64,000 nucleotides of DNA from JAFLCM01 sp046154665 (GCA_046154665.1 JBJXFG010000101.1:1-64000), one strand, 5' to 3'; shown: positions 8,300 to 17,730, counted from the stretch's first letter. Numbers and translations are program-made. The notes: generated by a model not told the origin, from the sequence alone.

Positions 8300-9175
8300 A
8301 TGACGATCAACGACCCGCGTTTGAGCTTTGATTCGCTTCGTCGGTTTGCCGACACCGTCCGTGCTGTCACCCAGTTGCCGGGGATTCCGACCGCAACGTG
8401 GGGCGCGCAGGCCGCCGCCGCCGTTGCCAAGATGGTTCCGGATTCGGTCGTCACGGTGCGCTTGATCGAATCCAGCCCCACCGGCGAGTTCCTCGCAACC
8501 TATTGCCTCGGCGCTCACGACACCCGCGCGGGCGGCGAGGTCGATCCTGCGCTGCTGGTGGTCGAGGGCGAGTGCGTCGGCGCGTGGTGGTTCCTTGCCA
8601 CGACTCGCTCGGTCGCTCTCAACGGAGCGCCCGTGTCGGGCGTGCTGCGCAGCGCGCCGGGGTGTGAGCGCTGGGAGTTCTCGACGCTGGGGCGGCGCTG
8701 GGCCTCGATGGGTGTCCACGAGGTGTGCGTCGGCGCCAAGTCGTGCACGAAAACCTCCAACGGCGGCTCGCGCTGGGTGATCGTCGAACTGGGCGACCGT
8801 GCATCGGACGCCGTATCTCTGGTCGGCGTCTCCGAGATGCTCCGCGCCGTGATGCCCGAGCTGGCTCAGCGAGTCGCGCTGGCGTTTGATGCCGCAGGAC
8901 TTCCCGAGTCCGACGCGACCCTGACGCACCGCGAGTACGAAGTACTCACGCTGCTGGCCCGGGGCCGGACGGTGAAACAGATCGCCGAATCGCTGTCACG
9001 CAGCCCGCACACCGTGCATGATCACGTGAAGGCGCTGCACCGCAAACTGGGTGCCTCCAGCCGCGGCGAACTCGTGGCCCGGGCCCTGGGTCACATCGAC
9101 ACGGACGGCAATCTGGTGCAGAGCGAAACGGACGACGCGCACGAGTCGAGCCATCGGGCGGTTGCGCTGGGTTGA
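8300..9175 (+). CDS. LuxR-type (GerE) transcriptional regulator
   Basis: 291-residue DNA-binding protein. The C-terminal GerE helix-turn-helix is unmistakable (LTHREYEVLTLLARGRTVKQ followed by IAESLSRSPHTVHDHVKALH, about residues 208-262). The 200-residue N-terminal part has no motif I can name; its hydrophobic pattern would suit a GAF- or PAS-like sensor (VVTVRLIESS, GWSTL-type strands), but this is a guess. There is no receiver-domain aspartate pocket and no adjacent histidine kinase, so it is not an obvious response regulator. The start is well supported by GGAAAGGAG 6 bp upstream. Target genes are unknown. Confidence 0.85.
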   Translation: MTINDPRLSFDSLRRFADTVRAVTQLPGIPTATWGAQAAAAVAKMVPDSVVTVRLIESSPTGEFLATYCLGAHDTRAGGEVDPALLVVEGECVGAWWFLATTRSVALNGAPVSGVLRSAPGCERWEFSTLGRRWASMGVHEVCVGAKSCTKTSNGGSRWVIVELGDRASDAVSLVGVSEMLRAVMPELAQRVALAFDAAGLPESDATLTHREYEVLTLLARGRTVKQIAESLSRSPHTVHDHVKALHRKLGASSRGELVARALGHIDTDGNLVQSETDDAHESSHRAVALG

Positions 9176-9198
9176 GTCCACGCCGCCTCAAGCGCTGA

Positions 9199-10491
9199 TC
9201 ATCCCAGCACTTCGCCCAGCGCCTCCGCAAAGCGCCGGCAATCCTCGTAAGTGTTGTAGAGGGCTGTCGGCGCGGCGCGGATGACGTCCGGATCGCGGAA
9301 ATCACACACCACGCCGCGCGATGCGAGTGCGTCCAGCGCCTCTCGCGCACCCTCGCGGAATCGCAGCGAAAACTGCGCCCCGCGGGCGTTCTCTTCGCGC
9401 GGTGTGATCACTTCGAAGCGCCCACGTGCCACCTCACCCAGCAGCCGATCGAGGTACGCCGTCAGGCGCGCGCTGCGCCCCCGCAAGGCCGTGATGCCCG
9501 CATCGTCGAAGATCTGAAGCGAAGCCTTCACGGGCACGAGCGAGAAGATCGGCGGGTTGCTGTGGCTCCACGCTTCGACGCCGCGGATCGGGTCGAACGT
9601 CGGGGCCATGCGGAAACGGGTGTCCTTGTTGTTGCCCCACCAGCCTTCGAATCGAGGCAACCGGGGAAACGTCGCGACGTGTTCGCCCGTCCACCAGCGC
9701 CGATGCACGAACGCGCCACCCACCGCGCCGGGGCCGGCGTTCAAGTACTTGTACGAGCACCACGCCGCGAAATCGACGCCCCACTCGTGCAGCCGCAGCG
9801 GGACGTTTCCGGCGGCGTGGGCGAGGTCCCAGCCGGCGACCGCGCCGACCGCGTGAGCCGCGGCGGTGATGCGTTCGATGTCGAACGCCTGGCCGGTCAC
9901 ATAGTTCACGCCGGGGAGCATGATGAGTGCGAGCGATTCACCAGCACGCTCGATCGCCGTGACCACGTCCTCGGTTCGCCAGTTCGATTCACCCCCGCGC
10001 GGCATCACCGCGATGAGGCCTTCGCTCTCCGGCACCCCATGAAACCGCAACTGGCTCTTCACGGCGTATACGTCGCTGGGGAACGCGGGCAGTTCGATGA
10101 GGATCTTCTTCCTCGCGCCACGCGGGCGATAGAACGATGCCATCAGCAGGTGCAGGTTCACCGTCAGGCTGTTCATCGCAACCACTTCGTCGTCGCGCGC
10201 CCCGACCAGCCGCGACAGCGGCCCGGCGAACCACTCGTGATACGGCTTCCACGGGTCGTGCCCATCAAAGTGCCCCTCCACGCCAAGAGTGGCCCAATCG
10301 TCGAGGTGGGCTTCGAGCATCGGCCGGACCGAGCGAGGCTGCAGGCCCAACGAGTTGCCGCAGAGATAGACCTGCTCGGCACCGTCACGGGTGCGCGGGA
10401 TGTGGAAGAGATGCCGTCGCGTGGGCAACGGGTCGGCACGCTCGAGAGCGGACGCCTCGTCGGGGTCGAATCGCGTGGAGGCGTGTGTCAT
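9199..10491 (-). CDS. kynU: Kynureninase
   Basis: 430-residue PLP-dependent hydrolase that cleaves kynurenine to anthranilate and alanine (or 3-hydroxykynurenine to 3-hydroxyanthranilate). Family signatures include YLCGNSLGLQP (42-52), DPWKPYHEW (79-87), the PLP-binding WDLAHAAGN (221-229) and SYKYLNAGPGAVGG (246-259) with the Schiff-base lysine at 248. The length is typical. It is convergent with the LuxR-type gene and has no other tryptophan-catabolic gene nearby, so the pathway context is not visible here. The start is the ATG at 10491. No truncation or missing residue is apparent. Confidence 0.93.
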   Translation of the reverse strand: MTHASTRFDPDEASALERADPLPTRRHLFHIPRTRDGAEQVYLCGNSLGLQPRSVRPMLEAHLDDWATLGVEGHFDGHDPWKPYHEWFAGPLSRLVGARDDEVVAMNSLTVNLHLLMASFYRPRGARKKILIELPAFPSDVYAVKSQLRFHGVPESEGLIAVMPRGGESNWRTEDVVTAIERAGESLALIMLPGVNYVTGQAFDIERITAAAHAVGAVAGWDLAHAAGNVPLRLHEWGVDFAAWCSYKYLNAGPGAVGGAFVHRRWWTGEHVATFPRLPRFEGWWGNNKDTRFRMAPTFDPIRGVEAWSHSNPPIFSLVPVKASLQIFDDAGITALRGRSARLTAYLDRLLGEVARGRFEVITPREENARGAQFSLRFREGAREALDALASRGVVCDFRDPDVIRAAPTALYNTYEDCRRFAEALGEVLG

Positions 10492-10594
10492 GTGTGCATC
10501 ATCGCGGAAGGCGGCCGCGGGTTCCAGCGGGTGCCACCGGCCTCCGCACTAGTTGGAAGACGGTGCCAACGATGCCGCGGCGCTATCATCCCGA

Positions 10595-10822
10595 ATGCCC
10601 ACGTACGTCTACGAAGTCGTGAAGCCCGACGGTTCGGCCAAGCCAGACTCGCGGTTTGAGTACGAGCAGAGCATCAAGGCCGAGGCGCTGAAGTCGCACC
10701 CACAGACCGGTGAGCCGGTGCGGCGTGTCATTCAGTCGATCTCGATTCTGGGCGGCGCTCCCTCTGGTCAGACTGCGACCGCGTCGCGTCCGTGCGGGCC
10801 GTCGTGCGGCTGCCATCATTAG
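10595..10822 (+). CDS. Small FmdB-like protein, degenerate zinc ribbon (paralogue 1)
   Basis: 75-residue protein starting MPTYVYEVVKPDG. The beginning matches the FmdB/CxxC_CXXC_SSSS family (MPTYxYxC), but the first cysteine pair of that family is missing. Only a C-terminal cluster CGPSCGCHH remains as a possible metal site. The central SHPQTGEPVRRVIQ is shared with the second copy at 12506 (KHPQTGAPVQRIPQ), so the two are paralogues flanking the SpoIIE phosphatase gene. FmdB family members have no settled biochemical role. The start at 10595 is chosen over upstream codons because it is the family start. Confidence 0.75.
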   Translation: MPTYVYEVVKPDGSAKPDSRFEYEQSIKAEALKSHPQTGEPVRRVIQSISILGGAPSGQTATASRPCGPSCGCHH

Positions 10823-11014
10823 CTCCGTGGCCAGCGCGCGCAGCACACATCAAAGTCTCTCTGTGCAGTCACGGAAGTGCCGAGGCGGCGCGTCTTTGTC
10901 GTGTCCCAAACGCCCTGACGAGTCGGGATTCGTTTGGGAATCCGCCCGAGAACCTCCGGCGAATCACTTCCAATGCACTTCGAGCACGGAGTCCCGAACG
11001 AATCCCTGAAGACC

Positions 11015-12391
11015 ATGAACACGATCGCTACACTGCCCGTTGCTGTCGATACCGCCGAGGGGTTTCTCCACGTCCCTCCCCATGGGAGCCACGCGATCGA
11101 GCGCCAGGTGTATGAGCACATCCTCCGTGTGAGCCGTCGGCTCGCCTCGACCAGTGACCTGGGCGAGGTGCTGGGTGTCATTATTGATGCGCTGCGCGAT
11201 CTTCTCGGGGCCGATCGTGCCAGCGTGTTCCAGTATGACGCCAAGCGTCACGAACTGTTCGCCACCAAGGCGCATGGTCTGCCCTCAGACCTGCGTCTGC
11301 CGGCGGACAAAGGGATCATCGGCGAAGCGGCCAGGACTCGGCAGATCGTGAACATCCCGGACGCATACGCCGACGCTCGCTTCAACCGTGCCGTCGATAC
11401 GAGCACGGGCTATCGAACGCGCTGCCTGCTGACGATCCCGCTGATCGACTTCGAGGGCCGGCTGGCTGGCGTGGCGCAGGTGCTGAACAAGCACCCCGAC
11501 CAGGGAGGTGTGTTCGACGCCGACGATGAGATGATCGCCATGCACCTGGCCGACCAGGCCGCGGCGGCGCTGAACCGCTCGGTGCTGCTCGAAGAGCGTC
11601 GCCAGAAGGAGAAGTACGCCGCGGCCCTTCAGGGTGCGCGCGCGATTCAGCTCGCCACGCTTCCGGCGTCGCTGCCCGAGATTCCCGGCTACGACATCGC
11701 GGGCCACTCGTTCCCCGCCGACGAAACCGGGGGCGACGCGTACGACGTGATCCTCCGCAAGCCCTCGGTGTGCATCGTTGGCGATCAGCCGATCAGGACC
11801 TCGGGCGCGCTGCTGTTCATGGCCGACGCGACGGGCCACGGAATCGGGCCGGCGCTCTCGGTGACGCAGGTGCTGGCGATGCTGCGGATCGCGTGCCGGA
11901 TGGACGCGGAGGTGGACCACGCCGCGTTCGAGATCAACGCGCAGCTGTGCAATGACCTGCCGGCGGGCCGGTTCGTGACGGCGTTCCTGGGCAACCTCGA
12001 CGCCGGCCGGCACGAGCTGACGTACGTCTCGGCGGGCCAGGCACCGCTGATGTTCATGCGCGCCGATGCGAATGCCCCCGATGCCCTGTTCGAAACCCAC
12101 GCCAACGCGATGCCCTTCGGCATCGACCCCAACTTCTGCTTCGACTATGTGCCCGAGTTCCGCTTCGAGCCCGGGGACGTGTTTGTGCTGCTCAGCGACG
12201 GCTACTACGAGGCCTTCGCACCCAGCGGCGCGATGTTCGGCACCGGTGGGGTGGCGAAAGTGGTGCGGGCCAACATCCATCGGAGCTCCGCGGAGATCTT
12301 GGACGAGATCCGTGCCGAGGTGGTGCGGTTCACGCACGGTCAGCCCGCGGTGGACGATCAGACCGCGCTCATCGTCAAGCGGGTGGGGTGA
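11015..12391 (+). CDS. GAF-domain SpoIIE/RsbU-type serine phosphatase
   Basis: Predicted signalling phosphatase of about 458 residues. A GAF sensor domain (about residues 30-190; LLGADRASVFQYD, PADKGIIGEAA) precedes a PP2C SpoIIE domain (about 225-455). Metal-binding and catalytic motifs are in place: TGGDAYD, MADATGHGIGPAL, LLSDGYYEAF and DDQTALIV. Such enzymes dephosphorylate anti-sigma-factor antagonists, or in planctomycetes may act in other stress-sigma partner switches; no STAS or anti-sigma gene is adjacent. The start is uncertain: ATGs at 10973 and 11015 and a TTG at 10934 are in frame, and none has a strong ribosome-binding site. It sits between two FmdB-like paralogues on the same strand. 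Confidence 0.88.
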   Translation: MNTIATLPVAVDTAEGFLHVPPHGSHAIERQVYEHILRVSRRLASTSDLGEVLGVIIDALRDLLGADRASVFQYDAKRHELFATKAHGLPSDLRLPADKGIIGEAARTRQIVNIPDAYADARFNRAVDTSTGYRTRCLLTIPLIDFEGRLAGVAQVLNKHPDQGGVFDADDEMIAMHLADQAAAALNRSVLLEERRQKEKYAAALQGARAIQLATLPASLPEIPGYDIAGHSFPADETGGDAYDVILRKPSVCIVGDQPIRTSGALLFMADATGHGIGPALSVTQVLAMLRIACRMDAEVDHAAFEINAQLCNDLPAGRFVTAFLGNLDAGRHELTYVSAGQAPLMFMRADANAPDALFETHANAMPFGIDPNFCFDYVPEFRFEPGDVFVLLSDGYYEAFAPSGAMFGTGGVAKVVRANIHRSSAEILDEIRAEVVRFTHGQPAVDDQTALIVKRVG

Positions 12392-12505
12392 GGGGAAGGC
12401 AAGAGGCAAGAGGCACGAGGCATGAGTGAAACACCGGCGCGTCGTGGCCTTGTGCCTTTCACCAGTGCCTGATGCCCAGTGCCCAGTGCCTTTCTAGACT
12501 TGACC

Positions 12506-12814
12506 ATGCCGACGTACGTTTACCAGGTGATCCAGCCCGACGGGCGAGGCGAGGTGTTCGAGCTCGTGCAGCGCATGAGCGAGCCGCCGCTCACGAAGCA
12601 CCCTCAGACGGGCGCGCCGGTCCAGCGCATCCCTCAGGCGCCGATGATCGGCGGCGACCACTCGACCGCCGCCGACAAGCGCAAGCTGAGCGATAACAAC
12701 CTCGACCGGTTGGGGTTCACCAAGTATGTGAAGAGCGGCAACGGCTACGACAAGGTGGCGGGGAAGGGGCCGGACTTGCGGAATGTGTCGAAGAACATGC
12801 AGGGCTTGCCGTAA
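12506..12814 (+). CDS. Small FmdB-like protein without zinc ligands (paralogue 2)
   Basis: 102-residue protein opening MPTYVYQVIQPDGRG, related to the product at 10595. It has no cysteine at all, so it cannot be a zinc ribbon; the fold must have been lost or re-purposed. The C-terminal part (DNNLDRLGFTKYVKSGNGYD) resembles the tail of planctomycete FmdB-like proteins. It follows the SpoIIE phosphatase gene by 114 bp, a spacer rich in AGGCA-type short repeats (12398-12425) and TGCCCAG repeats (12470-12490). Confidence 0.7.
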   Translation: MPTYVYQVIQPDGRGEVFELVQRMSEPPLTKHPQTGAPVQRIPQAPMIGGDHSTAADKRKLSDNNLDRLGFTKYVKSGNGYDKVAGKGPDLRNVSKNMQGLP

Positions 12815-12895
12815 AGCGAGGGTCTCCGCCCTGAGGGGGTCGGACTCGTCGCGGAAACGGCGTCCGCACGAGCTTTGGGATGCCTGATGCGCGGC

Positions 12896-15685
12896 TCACT
12901 TCGGCGCGCTGGGCAGTTCGGCCAACACTGCTTCGAAGAGTGCCGCAAGGGCTTCGTCAAGAGGGCGAGGGGCGCTGGCCCTTGCGGTTTCCAGCATTTG
13001 AGTTCCCGCGTTCGCATCGCCCAGATGCACCGACGCACGTGCCAGATTGGCGAGATACCTCGCGCGGCGCGGGTGGCCCGGCGGGGTTGCCTGGTCCGAT
13101 TGCGCGATCAACTCCGCGAGCAGGCCCGCGGCGGCTTGACGGGGTGCGTCGGGCGTAAGGCGTTTGCCTTCGTCGTCGAACGACTTGAGCAGCGAATCGC
13201 GTTCGCCGGCGCCGCTGGTGAAGCAGCGGATCTTCTGGGCTTCGAGCGCCCAGGCTCGGGCCTCATCGCGGCGGCCGCTCTTGAGTTCGATGTCGACGAG
13301 GCGACGCGCACCCTGTTCGACGTCCCACGCGGCTTCGTCGATGGATTCTTTCAGCAGCCGGACGCCCTCTTCCGCGTGGTGACGGGCCCGGTCCCACTGC
13401 TTGGTGCGCTGCAGCGCGACCGAGAGCGTCGTGTGGGCGTAGCCGCGGGCCGGGTGCTTGGGTGGGTGGGAACGGTCGACCCGCGCGACGAGGTCCTCGG
13501 CCTTCGTGACGGCCTCGTCGTAGCGTTTGAGCCGGATCAGCCCGACGATGTGGTTGTTCATCGTGGCGAGGACCGCCGGGTCGGTGGGCGAGAAGGCCGC
13601 CTGCTGTTCTTCGATGAGTTTGCCGAGGGTGTCGACGGCTTCGGGGACTTTGCCGGCGCGCATGTACGCCGCCGCGAGGTTGTTGCGGAGCGAGGTGCGG
13701 ATTCCGTCGGAGATCGGGAGGGCTGTCTCGGCGACATCGGCGGCGGGGGCGAGGACGGCGATCGCCGCGTCGGTCTCGCCCTTGCTCTGCAGCAGGTTGC
13801 CCCAGGTGGCGGCGATGCGGAGGCGCGTCGGGTGTTCCGGTGGCAGGTGCGCTTCGGCGGTCGGCACGAGCGTGCGCAAGAGCGGTTCGGACTCTTCGAA
13901 CCTGCTGGCGGTGTTGAGGACGACCGCCACCTGGGCCCGTGCCGCGATCGTGCGTTCGTCGCTCTCACCGAGCGCCTTGGCGCGTTCGTCGGCGGCGCGG
14001 CGGGCCGCTTCGAGGGCCGGCTCGAAACGACCGAGCAGGTTGTACGCGCCGCTGAACTCCTGCAGCAACTCCGCCCGCAGGTCGGGCTGCTGGGCGAATC
14101 GATCGGGCACGGCGGCGTAGGCGGCGTCGAGCGCGTCGGTGATCTTCGCGTCCGCGCCCAGCCGTTCGGGCGTCGCCGACACGATGAGGTCGGAGACGAG
14201 GTATCTCTTGACCGCTTCGGCGCGGTCGGTGGCGGCGTCGGCGCGGCGGGTGGCCTTCTCCTGCTCGACCAGGCGCGTCTCGGCGAGCGCGGTCAGTTCG
14301 GCCTGGCGCACCCGGGCGCGTTCGGCGCGGAGGTACTGCACCGTGCTGAACACCCCGCCGGCGATGATGGACAACGCGGCCAAACCGAGCGCGGCGGCGA
14401 GGGCGCGGCGGCGACGCACGAACTTGCCCAGCGCGTACAGCGTGCTGGGCGGGCGGGCGGTGATGGGTTCGTGGCGCAGATACCGGCGCAGATCGGCGGC
14501 GAGTTCCGCCGCGGAGGCGTATCGCTGTTCGCGGTCTTTGGCGAGCGCGGTGGCGGCGATGAGGGTGAGATCGCCGCGGAACGCGGGGTTGTGCTGGGCG
14601 AGCGGCGTTGGCGATTGGTCGTGGATGCGCCGCGCTGCTTGCGTGATGGTCGCGCCGGAGACGTCGACAGGCAACCGGCCCGAGAGCAGTTCATAGAGAA
14701 TGACGCCCAGCGCATAGACGTCGGTGCGGGTGTCGACGGCGGTCCCTCCCCCCCCGCCGACGGAAGCAGGCCCGCCCACGTCAAGCGCTTCGGGGCTCAT
14801 GTACGAGAGCGTGCCGACGATTCGTGCGGCGTCGGCGGCGAGGGTCGCGCTGGGCGCGTCGTCTTGCGTGAGCTTGGCGACGCCGAAGTCGAGCACCTTC
14901 GGTTGCGGCACCGAGCCGGGCTGATGCTCGACGAGGATGTTGGCGGGCTTGAGGTCGCGGTGGATCACGCCCTTCTGGTGGGCATGCTGCACGGCGTCGC
15001 AGACCTTTGCGAGGAGTTCAACGCGTTCGTTGGTGGAAAAGTCCGCTGCCGCGGCAAACGCCGTGAGCGACGGTCCCTCGACAAACTCCATGACGAAGTA
15101 TGCCCCGACGCCGGCGGCACCCTGGGCACGCGGCTCGTCGGCGTCGTCGATGTGGGCTTCGATGATCTGGGCGATTCCGGGGTGCTTGAGGTTGGCGAGG
15201 GCCTGGGCCTCGTTGCGGAATCTGGCCCGCGCGGCGCGCTCGCCGCGGAGGGCGGTGCCGGCGCGGATGACCTTGATCGCCACGCGGCGTTTCGGGCTGG
15301 TCTGCTCGGCCTCGTAAACGACGCCCATGCCGCCCTCGCCGAGCTGGCGCAGGATGCGATAGGGACCGATGGTTGTCGGCATCTCGCGAGGCGTCGCGTG
15401 TGCGGCGGCGGCGTCGCCGTCGAGCGTTGGTGTGAGCGTCCCGCGCGAGAGAAGGCGATCGTGCAGACGCTCGAGAGCGGCCCGCGATGCGGTGCCCGCG
15501 CCGGCGGCGAAGCCGGGAAGGGTGGCGCTGGTGGTGCCGGCGCTGAGCAGGGCGCGGCACTCCTCGATGAGCTCTCGGTCGTGCGCGTGCGCCGTCTCGA
15601 TGTGCCGCAGCAGCTCGGGCCCTTCGAGGTGGCTCGGGGCACCGTCGAGGGCCGCGGCGACGCGCTGGTGCAGCGGCGTGCTCAC
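12896..15685 (-). CDS. Membrane-anchored Ser/Thr protein kinase with TPR repeats
   Basis: 929-residue Hanks-type kinase. The kinase domain (about 108-405) has the glycine loop GEGGMG (116-121), VAIK with Lys138, HRDLKPAN (242-249), DFG (266-268) and a MSPEAL activation-segment end. A membrane segment (about 429-450) separates it from a large extracytoplasmic region of TPR-like repeats (about 520-900). The start is the GTG at 15685, which overlaps the stop of the ECF sigma gene as GTGA. Planctomycetes commonly pair TIGR02999 sigma factors with such kinases, and the overlap argues for joint expression. The targets, and whether the kinase controls the sigma factor, are not known. The open frame continues to 16480 but overlaps the sigma gene. 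Confidence 0.93.
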   Translation of the reverse strand: MSTPLHQRVAAALDGAPSHLEGPELLRHIETAHAHDRELIEECRALLSAGTTSATLPGFAAGAGTASRAALERLHDRLLSRGTLTPTLDGDAAAAHATPREMPTTIGPYRILRQLGEGGMGVVYEAEQTSPKRRVAIKVIRAGTALRGERAARARFRNEAQALANLKHPGIAQIIEAHIDDADEPRAQGAAGVGAYFVMEFVEGPSLTAFAAAADFSTNERVELLAKVCDAVQHAHQKGVIHRDLKPANILVEHQPGSVPQPKVLDFGVAKLTQDDAPSATLAADAARIVGTLSYMSPEALDVGGPASVGGGGGTAVDTRTDVYALGVILYELLSGRLPVDVSGATITQAARRIHDQSPTPLAQHNPAFRGDLTLIAATALAKDREQRYASAAELAADLRRYLRHEPITARPPSTLYALGKFVRRRRALAAALGLAALSIIAGGVFSTVQYLRAERARVRQAELTALAETRLVEQEKATRRADAATDRAEAVKRYLVSDLIVSATPERLGADAKITDALDAAYAAVPDRFAQQPDLRAELLQEFSGAYNLLGRFEPALEAARRAADERAKALGESDERTIAARAQVAVVLNTASRFEESEPLLRTLVPTAEAHLPPEHPTRLRIAATWGNLLQSKGETDAAIAVLAPAADVAETALPISDGIRTSLRNNLAAAYMRAGKVPEAVDTLGKLIEEQQAAFSPTDPAVLATMNNHIVGLIRLKRYDEAVTKAEDLVARVDRSHPPKHPARGYAHTTLSVALQRTKQWDRARHHAEEGVRLLKESIDEAAWDVEQGARRLVDIELKSGRRDEARAWALEAQKIRCFTSGAGERDSLLKSFDDEGKRLTPDAPRQAAAGLLAELIAQSDQATPPGHPRRARYLANLARASVHLGDANAGTQMLETARASAPRPLDEALAALFEAVLAELPSAPK

Positions 15686-16299
15686 AGCCCGCCCCCTTCG
15701 GTGCCTTCGCGGGGCGGGGTGTCGAGCCTGCGTTTCAGCCAGTTGCGGGCCAGGGTCCAATCGCGCTCGACGGTGGCACGACTGACGCCCAGCAGCGTGG
15801 CGATCTCCGGGTCGGTCAGGCCGCCGAAGGCACGCATCTCGACGACGTTGGCGGCGCGTGGGTAGAGCGCGGTGAGTTCGACGAGCGCGCCGTCGAGGTC
15901 GAGGATGTCGGGCTGGGCGGCATCGGGCGAGGGCGTGCGGTCCAGCGCGATGGTGGCGTTGGAGACGACCTGGCCGTGGTTCCGCTTGGCGGCGTTGCGG
16001 GCGCGGGCGTGATCGATGAGCACTTGGCGCATCACCTTTGCCGCCAGGGCGAGGAAGTGGGCGCGGCTCAGCGCGGCGGGGCTCGCCTGCGAGGCGTTGG
16101 TCCCGCCGACGAGCCTGAGGAACGCTTCGTGCACTAGCGCCGTGGGCTGGAGGGTGTGGGCCTTGCGCTCGTCGGCGAACATCGCGCCGGCGAGGGCACG
16201 CAGTTCGGAATAGAGCAGCGGCAGAAGGTGGTCCGCCGCGGTGCGGTCGCCTTCGGCGAGAGCGCTCAGCAGGAGGGTGACGTCGGTGGGCTTCGACAC
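15682..16299 (-). CDS. ECF-type RNA polymerase sigma factor (TIGR02999-like)
   Basis: 205-residue sigma-70 family protein. Region 2 is seen in LLPLLYSELRALAGAMF through VMRQVLIDHAR, and the region 4 helix-turn-helix in LTDPEIATLLGVSRATVERD. The long, non-canonical region 2 and the ALVHEAFLRL motif match the planctomycete-enriched TIGR02999 group. The start is taken as the GTG at 16299 (VSKPTDVTLLLSALAEGD), which fits family length; the frame is open to 16452. The stop overlaps the kinase start (GTGA). No anti-sigma factor is adjacent, so the coupled kinase is the obvious candidate regulator, an inference from arrangement only. Confidence 0.9.
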   Translation of the reverse strand: MSKPTDVTLLLSALAEGDRTAADHLLPLLYSELRALAGAMFADERKAHTLQPTALVHEAFLRLVGGTNASQASPAALSRAHFLALAAKVMRQVLIDHARARNAAKRNHGQVVSNATIALDRTPSPDAAQPDILDLDGALVELTALYPRAANVVEMRAFGGLTDPEIATLLGVSRATVERDWTLARNWLKRRLDTPPREGTEGGGL

Positions 16300-16506
16300 G
16301 CTGGAGATGATATTGGGGGTCCGTTCGGGGCGGGCGAGTGTGGGGTCTTCGCGGCGATCGTGAGATCGGATGAGGGAGATCGTCGGCGGATTCCGCAGGT
16401 GGTGTTGAGGGGATGTCTTCTCGTTCTCCCCTTTCCCCCGCGTGCCGCCCACCGCGTTCCTTCGCCGGAGGGCATCTCACTTCACCCCATGCTTCAGGAG
16501 CCTTCC

Positions 16507-17706
16507 ATGAGCCGGATTCGCACCAATCAGACCAGTGTTCTTCGGACGCTCGCCGGGCTGTCGATCGCCGCGGTGATGAACCTTGGCACCGTCGCCAGCG
16601 CCCAGACCACCACGCCGACCTCGCTCACCTATCAGGGCCGGCTTGATCTGAACAACCTGCCCGCGAACGGGCTGTTCGAGATGCGATTCGCCGCGTTCGC
16701 CGCGAACACGGGCGGGACCGAACTGGCGAGCCACCAGATCTCCAACGTCAGCGTCACCAACGGGCTGTTCAACGCCGTGTTCGATTTCGGCCTCAACACC
16801 GGCAACGCCTTCAACAACGGCACGGGCCGCTGGCTGCAGATCGACGTGCGCCCGCAAGGGACGACCACGTGGACCGCGCTGCCGCGCCAGGCGCTGAGCT
16901 CGACCCCCTATGCGCTGCGGCTTGAGGGTATCTCGCGTGACGCTCTGGGCCGCTGGGGCATCGGCGGGATCAACACGGGCGCGGACTTCACGATCCGGCG
17001 TGACAGCACCGCCGCGATCATGGTGGATAGCGGCAGCAACTCCGCCGTGGAAGCGGGGTACCGCTTCGCCGACCGCGGGACGGTGATGTGGACGATCCAG
17101 AAGAACGCCGGCGACAACAACTTCGGGGTCTACCGGTCTTCGTCGGCGACGCCCGCGATGACGGTGTCGCACATCTCGGGCAACATCGGCATCGGCACCT
17201 CCACGCCGACGGCACCGCTGCAGGTGAACGGGCGGATCAAGACAAACGTGCTGGAAATCCTGGGCGGAGCGGACATCGCCGAGCCGTTTGATGTGTCGGA
17301 CTGTGCGAGTGCCGACGAGCACGCGGTGAAGCCGGGCATGCTCGTGTCGATCGATCCTTCCAAGCCGGGCGCGCTGCGCCTGGCCACCGCGGCCTATGAC
17401 CGCACGGTGGCGGGCGTCATCAGCGGCGCGGGCGGCGTCAACACCGGCATGGTGCTGCGTCAAGAAGGCACCGACATGGCCGACGGCGCGCACCCCGTCG
17501 CCATGACCGGGCGCGTGTGGGCCTACGCGGATGCTGACGCCGCGGGAGCGATCCAGCCCGGGGACATGCTGACGACGTCGGACGTGCCCGGTCACGCGAT
17601 GAAGGCGGCGGACGCGTCGCGCTCGAACGGTGCCGTGATCGGCAAGGCCATGACCGGGCTCGAGAAGGGGCGCGGGCTGGTGATGGTGCTTGTGAATCTG
17701 CAGTAA
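16507..17706 (+). CDS. Secreted protein with a tail-fibre-like C-terminal domain
   Basis: 399-residue exported protein. The signal peptide (about 1-33, ending TVASAQ) is followed by a strand-rich domain opening TSLTYQGRLDLNNLPANG, a recurring opening in planctomycete and other secreted proteins. Middle segments (NIGIGTSTPTAPLQVNGRI) resemble phage-tail or collagen-associated spacers. The C-terminal part (ADIAEPF, VKPGMLVSIDP, VAGVISGAGG, VAMTGRVWAYADA) matches a widespread domain at the ends of such proteins that may self-assemble. AGGAG lies 6 bp before the ATG. It is divergent from the sigma/kinase pair, possibly under its control. No enzyme function is suggested. Confidence 0.78.
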   Translation: MSRIRTNQTSVLRTLAGLSIAAVMNLGTVASAQTTTPTSLTYQGRLDLNNLPANGLFEMRFAAFAANTGGTELASHQISNVSVTNGLFNAVFDFGLNTGNAFNNGTGRWLQIDVRPQGTTTWTALPRQALSSTPYALRLEGISRDALGRWGIGGINTGADFTIRRDSTAAIMVDSGSNSAVEAGYRFADRGTVMWTIQKNAGDNNFGVYRSSSATPAMTVSHISGNIGIGTSTPTAPLQVNGRIKTNVLEILGGADIAEPFDVSDCASADEHAVKPGMLVSIDPSKPGALRLATAAYDRTVAGVISGAGGVNTGMVLRQEGTDMADGAHPVAMTGRVWAYADADAAGAIQPGDMLTTSDVPGHAMKAADASRSNGAVIGKAMTGLEKGRGLVMVLVNLQ

Positions 17707-17730
17707 GCACGCCTCACAAAGGAGCCTCGA

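Noticed and set aside
12875..15865. A 996-codon open frame on the plus strand
   Set aside because: It is antisense to the kinase gene, whose motifs are complete. Long antisense frames are expected from GC-rich third positions, and its translation is Gly/Arg/Val-rich with no family motif.
16507..17706. Phage tail-fibre gene and hence a prophage
   Set aside because: It has a signal peptide, stands alone, and no capsid, terminase or integrase is near; similar domains occur in many secreted bacterial proteins.
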